A DNA stretch of 61,625 bases, from NCBI RefSeq assembly GCF_016861915.1, contig NZ_BOLX01000012.1, positions 1 to 61,625 on the forward strand, read 5' to 3'. This DNA comes from Apilactobacillus nanyangensis (GTDB lineage Bacteria; Bacillota; Bacilli; Lactobacillales; Lactobacillaceae). Numbering within the stretch: position 1 is the stretch's first letter; every line of letters begins with the position of its first letter. The notes beneath the pieces were generated by a model. The model had not been told where the DNA came from. It searched no databases and saw only the letters and a program-made list of their open reading frames with translations. This document shows positions 31,547-41,195 of this stretch, in pieces. Made by a program: the position numbers and the translations under genes.

Positions 31547-33103
31547 TGGTCTATAGATGACCTTGAAGTTATGATTGTTTTCGGCCTTGATGGTCTTGTG
31601 TTCTCTTAAGTAATCAGCGATTAATTGGCTCATCATACGATCATCAGACTTGATAATCTTGTCTTGAGAAAACATTTGGTAGTTTCCACCACCGACAGCA
31701 CGATAGATGTTTAACACAATTTTTAATTCGGCGTCGTCATCAATTGGTTTACCGTGATAGGTTAAATCTTCAATGCGGTGACCAACTGGTTTGGCGACGT
31801 TAATCACGTAGTCGACACCTTCATACATATCGTAGTTATAGTGCTTTAACTTAGGGAAGATGTAATCGTGATTTACACCAATCTTGCCATTTTGATAGTC
31901 AAAGTATTTCGCGCTAGTCTCCATGGCTGCCTTTAGTTCGGCACCGGTAATCTTTAGTACGGATAGACTGTTAGGGTAGACATAGTTAGTGATGATATTT
32001 CTCATTGTAATCGGATTTTCAAAACCGTGAGCTTCATCATTGAATAGGGCGGTTGCCGAGATGTCGACGCCCATAGTTTGCATTTGAATGTTTTGAATGA
32101 ATTGAATGAAACTGGTCTTGTTGAGTCGAGCTTCAAAGGCATTATCAAAGTCCATAGAGCCATCGATGTGTGCCATTGGTTCATCTAGCCACTTGTTGAT
32201 TTGTTCTTGAATGTTGTCCAATTTATCGGCGATTTCATGATCAACAGGGTACTTCTTGGTTGGAATAAGTTCAGTTTCACTTGATTGCACAAAGTACTTA
32301 CCGTTGTCATCTTGTTGGACGTCTAATTCGATGTGTCCGATGTATTGGCCACGATGACCTGGTTGAATGATTGGAACCCCCAATAGATGACCGGCAATCT
32401 TTCTGTGTTGGTGACCGGTGATGATTGCATCGACACCCTCAACGTGGGCTAGAATATCGTATGTTTCATTTTCACCATTTAAGACTTCGGTTGGGACACC
32501 TTCTTCATCACGTTCGATTCCACCGTGATAAATAATGACGTTTAAATCGCTTTTTTCGCTCATTTCAGGGATGTATTTAGCAGCGGTGTCTTTGGCAGAA
32601 AGGAAGGTTAAACCAGCTAAATGGGAGCTTTTTTCCCACTTAGTGGTCCCTTGAGTGGTTAGGCCTAAGAAACCGACCTTCACACCACTAATATCTTTAA
32701 TTTCGTATGGGTTACCAAAAGGGTGCTTTCCATCTTGATCAATAATGTTGGCACAAAGAAAATGGCGATTACACTCATTTATGGTGTTGTGTAGGTATGA
32801 TAATCCGTAATTAAACTCATGATTTCCTAATACTCCAAAATCGTAATCAACGGCATTAAACACATCGTTAATTTGTTTTGGTGCAGATTGTTTTTTGATT
32901 TCAGCAATGTAATATGCCAATGCTGAACCTTGTAAAAAATCTCCATTATCGATGGCTACGACGTTATCCAGCTTGGTTCTAAGATCTTTGATTGCTGTAG
33001 CGCAACGAAGCACCCCAAAGGGTTTATCGTCCTTTAAGTTCACATAGTTAGTGGGGAACAAAAAGCCGTGCGTATCACTTGTCTCTAAAAGATTTATTTT
33101 CAT
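31544..33103 (-). CDS. 5'-nucleotidase / 2',3'-cyclic phosphodiesterase family metallophosphoesterase
   Basis: 519 residues. N-terminal calcineurin-like domain with metal motifs ETSDTHGFLF, DNGDFLQGS, GNHEFNYG, IIYHGG and TGHQHRKI. The C-terminal UshA-type substrate domain (from about 330) has NIQMQTMGVDIS and YDMYEGVDYVINV. There is no signal peptide or wall anchor, so it should act in the cytosol, like the Lactobacillus homologues of the YfkN/UshA family. It dephosphorylates nucleotides and supports salvage. Confidence 0.9.
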   Translation of the reverse strand: MKINLLETSDTHGFLFPTNYVNLKDDKPFGVLRCATAIKDLRTKLDNVVAIDNGDFLQGSALAYYIAEIKKQSAPKQINDVFNAVDYDFGVLGNHEFNYGLSYLHNTINECNRHFLCANIIDQDGKHPFGNPYEIKDISGVKVGFLGLTTQGTTKWEKSSHLAGLTFLSAKDTAAKYIPEMSEKSDLNVIIYHGGIERDEEGVPTEVLNGENETYDILAHVEGVDAIITGHQHRKIAGHLLGVPIIQPGHRGQYIGHIELDVQQDDNGKYFVQSSETELIPTKKYPVDHEIADKLDNIQEQINKWLDEPMAHIDGSMDFDNAFEARLNKTSFIQFIQNIQMQTMGVDISATALFNDEAHGFENPITMRNIITNYVYPNSLSVLKITGAELKAAMETSAKYFDYQNGKIGVNHDYIFPKLKHYNYDMYEGVDYVINVAKPVGHRIEDLTYHGKPIDDDAELKIVLNIYRAVGGGNYQMFSQDKIIKSDDRMMSQLIADYLREHKTIKAENNHNFKVIYRP

Positions 33104-33348
33104 CGAGCCACCCCCATCTTAAATTGTTATGATTCTTCCGTTTCTTTTGTTGTGTATATTTTATCACTTTTTTTAAAATGAAAAATTAAGATTTGATTAA
33201 CATTTACCTTTTCTTAATAAAAATTTAAATTGATTTATCTTATAGGTATGTTAAGATAATTACAGTTAATTGTATTTACATTTAGTAAGTACTACTAACC
33301 TAACCATAATTGTTTTTATAAAAATTAAGCGATTAAGGGGTGATATAA

Positions 33349-33747
33349 ATGTTGAATCTTTACGTAGCACCAAGTAGTGCATCCAGTCGTAAAGCCAGAG
33401 CCTGGTTAAAGGGCCACGATATTGCTTTCCGCGAAAGAAATATCAATTCAAACCCATTGAATGCCGACGAGGTAAAACAAATCTTACGTCTTACTGAAAA
33501 TGGGAGTGAAGACATCATTTCAACAAGATCCAAAATTTTCAAAAAGCTAAACATCGATTTTGATAGTTTGTCACTATCAGACTTGGTAGATTTAGTTGTG
33601 AAGTATCCAGACCTTATCAAACGTCCTATTGTGTTTGATGACAAACGTTTGGAAGTTGGGTACAATGAGGAAGAAATTCGTCGTTTCTTACCCCGTTCCA
33701 TTCGTGAAACTGAACTAAAAGAATTAGAATCACAGTTGGAAGCTTAA
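33349..33747 (+). CDS. Spx-family regulator lacking the CXXC redox switch
   Basis: 132 residues, the normal Spx length. ArsC-like fold that binds the RNA polymerase alpha C-terminal domain. The conserved RPI motif is present (KRPIVFDDKRLEVGYNEEEIRRFLP, about 91-113). Residues 8-15 read PSSASSRK where Spx has PSCTSCRK, so both switch cysteines (10 and 13) are Ser and the whole protein lacks Cys. It keeps the Spx scaffold but cannot form the disulfide. SD AAGGGGTG. Confidence 0.92.
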   Translation: MLNLYVAPSSASSRKARAWLKGHDIAFRERNINSNPLNADEVKQILRLTENGSEDIISTRSKIFKKLNIDFDSLSLSDLVDLVVKYPDLIKRPIVFDDKRLEVGYNEEEIRRFLPRSIRETELKELESQLEA

Positions 33748-33759
33748 TATTTTAGAGTG

Positions 33760-33787
33760 ACGGCATTACTTTGTAATGTCGTTTTTT
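33760..33787 (+). terminator. Rho-independent terminator of the Spx gene
   Basis: ACGGCATTAC-TTTG-TAATGTCGT then T6. Confidence 0.85.
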
Positions 33788-33810
33788 ATTCACTCAAAAG
33801 GAGTCACATT

Positions 33811-34614
33811 ATGATAAAAATGATTGCGTTGGATTTAGACAACACACTATTGAATTCAGCCAAAGAAATTAGTGCTGAAAATGTTTCAACACTACAAAAA
33901 TTACATAAAAAAGGAATTGCCGTTGTGCTTTGTACCGGTCGTCCGATTAATGCGGTTTGGCCATATGTAAAACAACTCGGTTTGACAGATGAAAATGATT
34001 ACACCATTACATTCAACGGTGGGATGGTCATCAGAAATCATGATCAAAAGGTGTTAAACCAAAAGGGACTAACCCTAGCTGATTTCTCTTTGATTCACCA
34101 ATATGCATTAAATAATGATTTACCATTGGATATTCTAGATTTTGAAAAGGTCTACGAATTAACTGATTTGGTCAAATCTACCTATAAGGAAGTCTTGAAT
34201 TCACCACTTGAATTTGTCCCAAAGGATTTCAATGAATTAGAAGACAAACCATACAGCAAGGCCATCATGTCAGAACAAATTGATACATTGGATAATGCTC
34301 GCGCTAATTTCCCAGCAGAAATTACTGACCATTATAAAATTGTCCGTTCTCAGCCAAAAATCATGGAATTTTTGCCATTAAACATGAGCAAGTCTTACGG
34401 TTTAAATATCTTGTTAAACCACTTAGGAATGGATTTTTCCAATCTGATGACGTTTGGTGATGCGGAAAATGATTACGAAATGATTGAAGCAGCCAAAGTC
34501 GGTGTTGCCATGGGCAATGCCTCTGATGAAATCAAGGCAATCGCCACAGACGTGACCGTCGGCCACGATGACGATGGGGTGGCAGTATTTCTACACAAAT
34601 ACTTTAAAGACTAA
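33811..34614 (+). CDS. Cof-type HAD-superfamily phosphatase
   Basis: 267 residues from ATG 33811, with SD AAAGGAGT 6 bases before it. A start farther upstream (33757) would begin inside the preceding terminator. HAD motifs: I, ALDLDNTLLN; II, VLCTGRP; III, KSYGLNILLNHL; IV, MTFGDAENDYEMIEAA. The C2 cap of the Cof/YidA class is present. Such enzymes dephosphorylate sugar phosphates or cofactors; the substrate is not resolved. Confidence 0.92.
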   Translation: MIKMIALDLDNTLLNSAKEISAENVSTLQKLHKKGIAVVLCTGRPINAVWPYVKQLGLTDENDYTITFNGGMVIRNHDQKVLNQKGLTLADFSLIHQYALNNDLPLDILDFEKVYELTDLVKSTYKEVLNSPLEFVPKDFNELEDKPYSKAIMSEQIDTLDNARANFPAEITDHYKIVRSQPKIMEFLPLNMSKSYGLNILLNHLGMDFSNLMTFGDAENDYEMIEAAKVGVAMGNASDEIKAIATDVTVGHDDDGVAVFLHKYFKD

Positions 34615-34615
34615 A

Positions 34616-34653
34616 TAAAAAAGGACTTAAACGAGAAGTTTAAGTCCTTTTTG
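34616..34653. terminator. Bidirectional rho-independent terminator
   Basis: AAAAAGGACTTAAAC-GAGA-AGTTTAAGTCCTTTTT between convergent genes. Confidence 0.92.
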
Positions 34654-34654
34654 T

Positions 34655-35617
34655 TTACTTGTTGTTTGCGAATAAGTAGTTTAAGTATTCCATAAATGTC
34701 TTTAGGTAACGCTTTTCATCTACTTGAATTGCAACACTAGCAGTAGGGTTTGGATCGTCTAGGTGAGCAGTATCACCGGTAGTACGTCCGTAGTTTAATT
34801 CACCTGTGTGAACCAATAGGTCTAAGTCCAATGTTTGAACGAAGCTAGGGTCACAAGCAACACCAACGGCTAATGGGTCGTGTAGTGAACAACCACCTAG
34901 GTGTGGGTACATTTCAGCGTAAATATCGATGTAGTAGTCAACGATATCAGCGAACTTTTCACCTGCAACAGTGCCTAAGTCACGCCATTGTTGAGTTTCT
35001 TTTTTAGTTAGAAGAGTTCTTAATGTAACGTCTAGACCAACCATAGTATCGTGTAGTGGGCTTCTGAATACTTCGTTTGCAGCAGTAGCATCTTGGTTGA
35101 TGTTTGCTTCGGCAGCATCAGAAACGTTACCAGGAACAGTCAAAGCACCACCCATTAGAGTAACGTTACCGATTAAATCGGCAATTGATGGGTCCTTACG
35201 TAATGCTAAGGCTAGGTTGGTAAGTGGACCAGTAGGGATGATTGTTAAATCCTTACCGTATTTGTGAGCAGCTTCAATGATGAAGTCGACACCTGATTGT
35301 TCTTCCACTTGGCGGCTACTTGCTGGTAATTCAACTTCACCAACACCGTTAACACCATGAATGTGAGCTGAAACTTCCATTACTTCAAAACTGTCAGTTT
35401 CTAGTGAATGTGGTTCACCTTCAAATACTGGTACGTCAGTAGCACCTAATAGGTCTAGAATTTCTAGTGAGTTCTTAGCGGCTTGTTCTACCAATACGTT
35501 TCCGTATGAGTTCACAACACCTACTAAATCGGCGTTAGGGGCAGCGACAGCGTAGGCGATAGCCATTGCGTCATCGACACCTGTATCAACGTCTAAGATA
35601 ATTTTTTGCTTTGCCAT
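34655..35617 (-). CDS. Inosine-uridine-type nucleoside hydrolase
   Basis: 320 residues from ATG 35617, with SD GGGAGGG upstream; a TTG six codons earlier overlaps the SD. The Ca2+-binding DVDTGVDDAMA signature is at residues 9-19, with TIIPTGPLTNLALAL, LMGGALTVPGN and a C-terminal CSLHDPLAVG that supplies the remaining metal ligand. It splits ribonucleosides to base plus ribose, whose pentose can feed the phosphoketolase pathway. Confidence 0.93.
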   Translation of the reverse strand: MAKQKIILDVDTGVDDAMAIAYAVAAPNADLVGVVNSYGNVLVEQAAKNSLEILDLLGATDVPVFEGEPHSLETDSFEVMEVSAHIHGVNGVGEVELPASSRQVEEQSGVDFIIEAAHKYGKDLTIIPTGPLTNLALALRKDPSIADLIGNVTLMGGALTVPGNVSDAAEANINQDATAANEVFRSPLHDTMVGLDVTLRTLLTKKETQQWRDLGTVAGEKFADIVDYYIDIYAEMYPHLGGCSLHDPLAVGVACDPSFVQTLDLDLLVHTGELNYGRTTGDTAHLDDPNPTASVAIQVDEKRYLKTFMEYLNYLFANNK

Positions 35618-35790
35618 AATGAAAAACCCTCCCAATATTAATTCCCCTCACGGATCTATGCCCATGAACATTTTTCATTAACTTTAATTATATGGGCTTT
35701 CCGTCCAAAATAAAAGGGGATACTAAGAAGTTTTTAAGGAAATGACATATAAATACGAACAAATTTAACGAAAATGATAAATTTGTTAAT

Positions 35791-35828
35791 AAAAAATCCC
35801 AACCTCTAAACGAAGTTGGGATTTTTTT
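35791..35828. terminator. Rho-independent terminator
   Basis: ATCCCAAC-N9-AGTTGGGAT with A6 and T7 flanks. It ends the leftward DUF915 hydrolase gene. Confidence 0.9.
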
Positions 35829-35829
35829 G

Positions 35830-36609
35830 CTAGTTTCTAAATAGGAATTCAGCAATTGTCTTATCCAATGTTGGGTTTTCATGTAACATTGAATGTTCAG
35901 CAGAAATTGGATCTCCACGGTATAGGTAGAATGTGTAGCTCTTAACGTAAGGCTTAACAAGTTTACCCATTGGTTTAACGATATCAACGGCTTCTTCACC
36001 ATCGGTACCAACGTTGTAAATTTCTCCTGCGATGTTAAAAATCTTTAGGTTACGTGGTAAGTTCTTAGCACGTTTATCACCAGCAGGATAGTCGTTGGCG
36101 ATACTTACGAACTTGTTAATCTTAGGAGCATCCTTTTGCTTAGGATTTCTAACCATGTATTCGTAAGCGATTTGACCACCAGATGAGTGACCTAAGAAGT
36201 TAACTGATTTAATGTGATAAGTCTTGTATAGGTAAGTCATCACATTCTTCATTTGTTTAGCTTCTTTGATTGGGTGAGTGTTGTCTTCAAAGATTAATTG
36301 AACTAATGGGTTGTCAGCTGAAATCTTCTTGACATATTTCTTCATGGTAGTAACCTTACCCTTGCTAGAAATATGAATACGAAGAGCACGCTTAGCAATG
36401 CCGTGATCGTTGAATTGATTAATGAAGTCATCGGTTGATACGGCGTTACCACCATAACCAGGGATGAAGATAGTAGCCGTTCTAGTCTTGTCTACCTTAA
36501 CATCATTTAGAACACGACCTCTGAAAATCCATGAGGTAGTGATGAATAGGGCAATTGCTTCAATAATCAAAACAATCCCAATGATAATTTTTCTGCGTTT
36601 GCTGTGCAT
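35830..36609 (-). CDS. DUF915 alpha/beta hydrolase, membrane anchored
   Basis: 259 residues. An N-terminal helix (about 8-28) serves as membrane anchor or uncleaved signal. The DUF915 features are IFIPGYGGNAVSTDDFIN, the nucleophile elbow FLGHSSGGQIAYEYM, SIANDYPAG and a late His in SAEHSMLHEN. This Lactobacillales family of secreted hydrolases has no settled substrate. Divergent from the reductase gene at 36691. Confidence 0.9.
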   Translation of the reverse strand: MHSKRRKIIIGIVLIIEAIALFITTSWIFRGRVLNDVKVDKTRTATIFIPGYGGNAVSTDDFINQFNDHGIAKRALRIHISSKGKVTTMKKYVKKISADNPLVQLIFEDNTHPIKEAKQMKNVMTYLYKTYHIKSVNFLGHSSGGQIAYEYMVRNPKQKDAPKINKFVSIANDYPAGDKRAKNLPRNLKIFNIAGEIYNVGTDGEEAVDIVKPMGKLVKPYVKSYTFYLYRGDPISAEHSMLHENPTLDKTIAEFLFRN

Positions 36610-36690
36610 AATTGTTCTTCCTTTGCTAAAGTATAATTATAAGATACATAATATATTAAATAACACCAAAATAAAAGGAGTTAAAATAAA

Positions 36691-37680
36691 ATGTCAGATG
36701 AAATCTATGATATTACGATAATTGGAGGAGGCCCCGTTGGAATGTTTGCCGGTTTTTATGCCGGACTACGTACCGCCAAATTCCAAATCATCGAAAGTCT
36801 TTCAGAACTAGGGGGACAAGTAAATGCATTATATCCAGAAAAAACGATTCTAGATATCCCAGCCTATCCTGCGATTTCAGGTCGTGATTTAGTGGCTAAC
36901 TTAAAGAAACAACTTGCCACCATGGATGGTGACATTAAGTTGAATCAAACAGTAGTCAATGTTGAGAAAGTCGACGACGTTTTCAAGGTTACCACAAATA
37001 AGGGAATTACCAAAACTAAAGCCATCATTATTGCCGTTGGTAACGGGGCATTTAATCCACGTAAACTAAGCGCAGATGGCGTCGAAACAATCTCAGACCA
37101 ACAACTAGTATACACCGCTTCAGACTTGGATGCTTTTAAAAATAAAAAAGTTTTAGTTGCTGGTGGTGGTGATTCAGCAATTGATCAAGCACTAATGCTA
37201 GAAGATATTGCCGATGAAGTCTACTTGCTACACCGTCGAAACGAATTTAGAGGACTAGAACACACTGTGAACTTATTGAAGCAATCAAGCGTTAAACTAG
37301 TCACACCATACTTGATTAAGTCATTAGAAAACGTGGACAATAACCAAGTTAGAGTTCACGCTAAGAAGATGAAAACTGATGATGAGTTTATCGATATTGA
37401 CGTTGATAAGATTCTGGTAAATTACGGTTTCATTTCTAATAATAAGGACATGCAAGGCTGGAATGTTGATATAGAAGAAGACCACCATGCCACAAAAGTG
37501 GACGGCAGTCTTCAAACTAATATCAAAAACATTTATGCAGTCGGTGATCAAGCGAAATACGATGGTAAACAAACCATCATCGCTACTGGATTTGGAGAAG
37601 TTCCAATCACAATCAATGCGATTATGAACGACCTATACCCAGGCAACCGCGCACCTATTCACAGTACTCAATTATCATAA
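36691..37680 (+). CDS. Ferredoxin/flavodoxin-NADP+ reductase, thioredoxin-reductase-like type 2
   Basis: 329 residues. FAD-binding GGGPVGMFAGFYAGLR at the N-terminus, NADP-binding VAGGGDSAIDQALMLE (about 154-169), and a closing FAD motif YAVGDQAKYDGKQ. The redox CXXC of thioredoxin reductase is absent, which with the length defines the YumC-type FNR. It supplies reduced ferredoxin or flavodoxin from NADPH. SD AAAAGGAG. Confidence 0.94.
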   Translation: MSDEIYDITIIGGGPVGMFAGFYAGLRTAKFQIIESLSELGGQVNALYPEKTILDIPAYPAISGRDLVANLKKQLATMDGDIKLNQTVVNVEKVDDVFKVTTNKGITKTKAIIIAVGNGAFNPRKLSADGVETISDQQLVYTASDLDAFKNKKVLVAGGGDSAIDQALMLEDIADEVYLLHRRNEFRGLEHTVNLLKQSSVKLVTPYLIKSLENVDNNQVRVHAKKMKTDDEFIDIDVDKILVNYGFISNNKDMQGWNVDIEEDHHATKVDGSLQTNIKNIYAVGDQAKYDGKQTIIATGFGEVPITINAIMNDLYPGNRAPIHSTQLS

Positions 37681-37684
37681 AAAA

Positions 37685-38446
37685 TTATTTTTTCTTAGCA
37701 TCCTTTGAGGGGGTGCTATTTTTTTTGATCGTTTTTTGTAAACTTTGCACCTCTCTAGTCAAAACTTCGATTTGTTTCGTTAAGTTATCGATTTTATCGT
37801 CTGTCGCATCCTTATCACCATGGGTGAAGAAGTCGGTAATCGTAGAGGTCAACAAACCAATAAAACCAATTCCACCGAACATTAGGAAGGCGGCGATTAG
37901 CTTACCACCTGCGGTTTGCGGTGAAATATCACCGTAACCAACGGTAGTGGCAGTCGTGATTGCCCACCATAATGAGGTGGATAAATCGTGTTGTTCGAAG
38001 TGTGAGTAAATCAAAGCACTGAAGATTAGAATCACGATACTGATTGAGAATAGGTAGATAAAACCAGTGTCGTAAATGAAACGGTGAATTCCACCGGTCA
38101 CTTTTCCGTCCCAACCAAACTTCCAGAATAGGTTGTAGTGACGGACAATTCTAATCACACGGTATAAACGAAATACGACGAAAATCGGATGGGCCGGGAT
38201 TAATGAAATCAAATCCAACGATGTTTCTAATAAGAATTGTTTGTGGTTCTTGGCCAAAAGAAAGCCGGATATGTAATCAATAATGTAAAAAATCCAGATA
38301 CCATAGTAGATATTCCCTAATATACCATGATAGATGTTGATAACACCGAAGTAGTCTAGACCGACCATTACAACGGAAGCAACGGCGATGAAAATAATAA
38401 ACAGACTATAAATTAGTTCGACGGTTTTGTTTTTAAATTGTTTCAT
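37685..38446 (-). CDS. Voltage-gated-type potassium channel
   Basis: 253 residues with six hydrophobic segments. The selectivity filter is in WWAITTATTVGYGDISPQT (about 165-183), flanked by pore helices. An Arg-rich S4-like helix, FRLYRVIRIVRHYN, precedes it, and a C-terminal coiled coil (KIDNLTKQIEVLTREVQSL) probably drives tetramerisation. It has no RCK domain. Role: K+ conductance and membrane potential. Convergent with the FNR gene; its 3' end carries a hairpin (AGCATCC/GGGTGCT, 37698-37718) that probably terminates FNR. Confidence 0.92.
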   Translation of the reverse strand: MKQFKNKTVELIYSLFIIFIAVASVVMVGLDYFGVINIYHGILGNIYYGIWIFYIIDYISGFLLAKNHKQFLLETSLDLISLIPAHPIFVVFRLYRVIRIVRHYNLFWKFGWDGKVTGGIHRFIYDTGFIYLFSISIVILIFSALIYSHFEQHDLSTSLWWAITTATTVGYGDISPQTAGGKLIAAFLMFGGIGFIGLLTSTITDFFTHGDKDATDDKIDNLTKQIEVLTREVQSLQKTIKKNSTPSKDAKKK

Positions 38447-38518
38447 TATTTCAACTCACTTTTTTCTATCTCTTAATCCAATTATAATCATTTTACCTTT
38501 AAGTTAGTTTAAAGCAAA

Positions 38519-38553
38519 TAAAAAACGACCAATCTTTCAATTGGTCGTTTTTA
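38519..38553. terminator. Bidirectional rho-independent terminator
   Basis: AAAAACGACCAAT-CTTTC-ATTGGTCGTTTTT. It ends the LTA synthase gene. Confidence 0.92.
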
Positions 38554-38554
38554 T

Positions 38555-40678
38555 TTAGTTATCTGCGTTACTGTTCTTGGAGATTCGAGATGATCCACCT
38601 TTATGGTTTAATTCCGGTGCATCAGTCTTGTATAGGGATTGAGTTGATTTCTTCTTAAGTTTGTCATACAAACTAGTAGATTTCTTACCCAATTCTGTTT
38701 CGGCTCCAAGTTCCTTTTGGAAACCGTCTTGGTAATTGTAATCCTTAGGATTTACCGGTGTGAATCCGCTAGGGGTGTAGAAACGAAGTAAGTTTTGTTC
38801 GTTTAATTCATCAGAGAATGATAACTCGGTGTTAACGCGAGCTTGCATCTTGTTGAAGACCTTTCTTTGATGAGGGGTAGGGTGAATGACCTTACCAGTC
38901 TTGTTGTTGTAGATAGTACCACTGATTGAAGTGTACTTAGTACTTACCCAATCACGGTTTCTAAATGCAACTACAGTATCGTGTTGTTTAGAGAATAAGT
39001 CTGTTCCAAATTGAATGTATTTCTTAGTGTTAACACCTAGTAGATGAAGTAGAGTTGGTAAGACATCGATTTCACCACCGTAGGTCTTGTCGATGTAACC
39101 TTGTTTCATGCCAGGGATGTTAAACATCAATGGAACACGTTGTAGTTGTGCGTTATCAAAGTCAGTCCAGTCATTAGGGTTCTTGCCTAATGCTCTAGCA
39201 AGGCTTAGGTTTTCGGAGTTAGAAATACCATAATGGTCACCATATAACATGATGATTGACTTGTTCAACAAGCCAGCCTTTTGTAGGTATGCGTAGAATT
39301 CTTGGATGGCTTGATCTAGGTAATGAGCAGTCTTGAAGTAGTTATCAACCTTGGTATCACCTGTGTTAGTAGTCTTAAAGTTACTATCTTCGTTATCGAT
39401 TGAGTAAGGGAAGTGGTTAGTAACTGTGATGTACTTAGCGTAGAAAGGTTGTTGTAATCTTTCAAGGTACTTAACGGAATCTCTGAATAATAGTTTATCC
39501 TTCAAACCGTATCCCAATGCCTTGTCACCGGAAGTATCGTAATAACTTTCGTCGAAGAAGTATTGATAACCCATGTTCTTGTAAACGTTGTTTCGGTTCC
39601 AGAAACTAGCGACATTTCCGTGGAATACTGCAGATGTGTATCCCTTATCTTGTTTCAAGATTGCAGGAGCTGCTTGGAAGACGTTATCGCTTCCAAATTG
39701 GGTAAACATTGAACCTTGAGGCAATCCATAGGTACTAGTTTCTAGCATGTTTTCAGCATCAGATGTCTTTCCTTGCCCCACTTGGTGGAAGAAGTTAGAA
39801 AAGGCAATCGTTGACTTGCTATGGTAGAGACTATTCAAGAATGGTGTTACTTCCTGGCCGTTTACCTTCTTATCGATTAGGAATTGTTGGAAACTTTCCA
39901 AGTGAATGATGATTACGTTTTTACCCTTGGCTAGTCCAAACATGGATCTTTCAGGGGCAGCGTAATGCTTGTTGATGAACTTTCTCACGTCATTCATTTC
40001 TGACTTGGTAGCCATTGCACGCAAGTCCTTTGTGTGTTGAGTAGAAATGGCGTCGTAGACTGTAAATGAGTCTACACCAAGGTATTTAACGATGTATGTA
40101 CGGTCAAAAGTTCTAGTAAGAAGTTGTGGTCTGGCCATTTCACCAAATGATAGGTTGGCGGTGAAGATTAACACGGCAGCCGAAGTGATGGCGAATGCAC
40201 TTTTACCACCGAACTTCTTGTTATCGATACGAATTACTCTAAATAATAGTAGAAGTAATACTAAAACGATATCTAACCAGTAGAAGACATCATGAGGCAT
40301 GGTAAGTGCAAGTGATGATCCGCTAAGACCTTGGTTAACCTTGGAGTAACCGGTCATTGTACTTACAGTCATGAAGTCGGTAAATTCACGGTAATAAATA
40401 ACGTTTAAATATAATAGTAAAGTGTTTAACCCATCAATTAGTAGAATGATAGGGTAAAATAATCGACTTGATTTAATGTACATTGCAAGTCCGAACAAAA
40501 GCATTGTAGTTGCGATTGGATTGATGAATGCTATGAAGTATTCAAACGGATTTGCAAGTCCTAATTGGAAATCAGTGAAATATGCGTATATAGTTTTAGC
40601 CCAAAATAAAGCAACTAGTAGGATGAAGAATCCAAACCTAGTGGACATTTTAGAGCGCAGATAATTTATCGCTTTCAA
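38555..40678 (-). CDS. Lipoteichoic acid synthase family phosphoglycerol transferase
   Basis: 707 residues, starting at TTG after SD AAAGGAG. Five N-terminal transmembrane helices lead to an extracellular sulfatase-like domain. The nucleophile Thr sits in GQGKTSDAENMLETS, with other metal-site segments in SVKYLERLQQPFYAKYITV, MLYGDHYGIS and PLMFNIPG. It polymerises glycerol phosphate from phosphatidylglycerol onto glycolipid to make LTA. The last 80 residues, after the catalytic domain, are a basic/polar tail. Usually several paralogues exist, so I leave the symbol blank. Confidence 0.93.
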   Translation of the reverse strand: MKAINYLRSKMSTRFGFFILLVALFWAKTIYAYFTDFQLGLANPFEYFIAFINPIATTMLLFGLAMYIKSSRLFYPIILLIDGLNTLLLYLNVIYYREFTDFMTVSTMTGYSKVNQGLSGSSLALTMPHDVFYWLDIVLVLLLLLFRVIRIDNKKFGGKSAFAITSAAVLIFTANLSFGEMARPQLLTRTFDRTYIVKYLGVDSFTVYDAISTQHTKDLRAMATKSEMNDVRKFINKHYAAPERSMFGLAKGKNVIIIHLESFQQFLIDKKVNGQEVTPFLNSLYHSKSTIAFSNFFHQVGQGKTSDAENMLETSTYGLPQGSMFTQFGSDNVFQAAPAILKQDKGYTSAVFHGNVASFWNRNNVYKNMGYQYFFDESYYDTSGDKALGYGLKDKLLFRDSVKYLERLQQPFYAKYITVTNHFPYSIDNEDSNFKTTNTGDTKVDNYFKTAHYLDQAIQEFYAYLQKAGLLNKSIIMLYGDHYGISNSENLSLARALGKNPNDWTDFDNAQLQRVPLMFNIPGMKQGYIDKTYGGEIDVLPTLLHLLGVNTKKYIQFGTDLFSKQHDTVVAFRNRDWVSTKYTSISGTIYNNKTGKVIHPTPHQRKVFNKMQARVNTELSFSDELNEQNLLRFYTPSGFTPVNPKDYNYQDGFQKELGAETELGKKSTSLYDKLKKKSTQSLYKTDAPELNHKGGSSRISKNSNADN

Positions 40679-40867
40679 AATGAAGAGCTCCTTTGATATA
40701 ATTCATACTTAATATTAACAGACCGGACAAAAAAAGGCATGTTTTTTTCGTGTTATAAAGACATCACCACAATATGTGGCGAAATTAAAATTAGTCATCA
40801 CCATATATAGTTGCAAATTTATACAAATGTTGTAAAATAAAGTTAAATCAGTAGGAGGATGACGGCA

Positions 40868-41134
40868 TTGCTAAAAGGTAATACTAAAAAATTAAATGTT
40901 CAGTTAAGTGATGGACAAATAATTGAATTCATGCCAGAGATGGTCCATAGTGACTTGCTAGCTTTGACTAGTAACCAAGAGATTATCAATCGTACTGAAA
41001 GATTAATCTTAGTCCAATTGAGTTCCTACACTATCATTAAACTACACGAACTACAAATGATAATTTATAAGACGCTAGATAAATTACGCTACCATAAGAT
41101 TGCGTCTAAATACTATAATACTGAATTAAGTTAG
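40868..41134 (+). CDS. Small conserved-looking protein, unknown
   Basis: 88 residues from TTG 40868, 9 bases after AGGAGG. The in-frame ATG at 40859 directly abuts the SD and is unlikely to be used. It begins with a beta-like segment (KKLNVQLSDGQIIEFMPEMV), then turns helical (NRTERLILVQLSSYTIIKLHELQMIIYKTL). No signal peptide or membrane helix. It has its own terminator (41129-41159). No family recognised. Confidence 0.7.
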   Translation: MLKGNTKKLNVQLSDGQIIEFMPEMVHSDLLALTSNQEIINRTERLILVQLSSYTIIKLHELQMIIYKTLDKLRYHKIASKYYNTELS

Positions 41135-41159
41135 GCAGAATATTGTCTAACTTTTTTTA
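41129..41159 (+). terminator. Rho-independent terminator
   Basis: AGTTAGGCA-GAATA-TTGTCTAACT (one mismatch) then T-run, overlapping the stop. Confidence 0.8.
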
Positions 41160-41195
41160 TTAGTGATATTCTATTATTACCAGTTTAAAAAGGGG

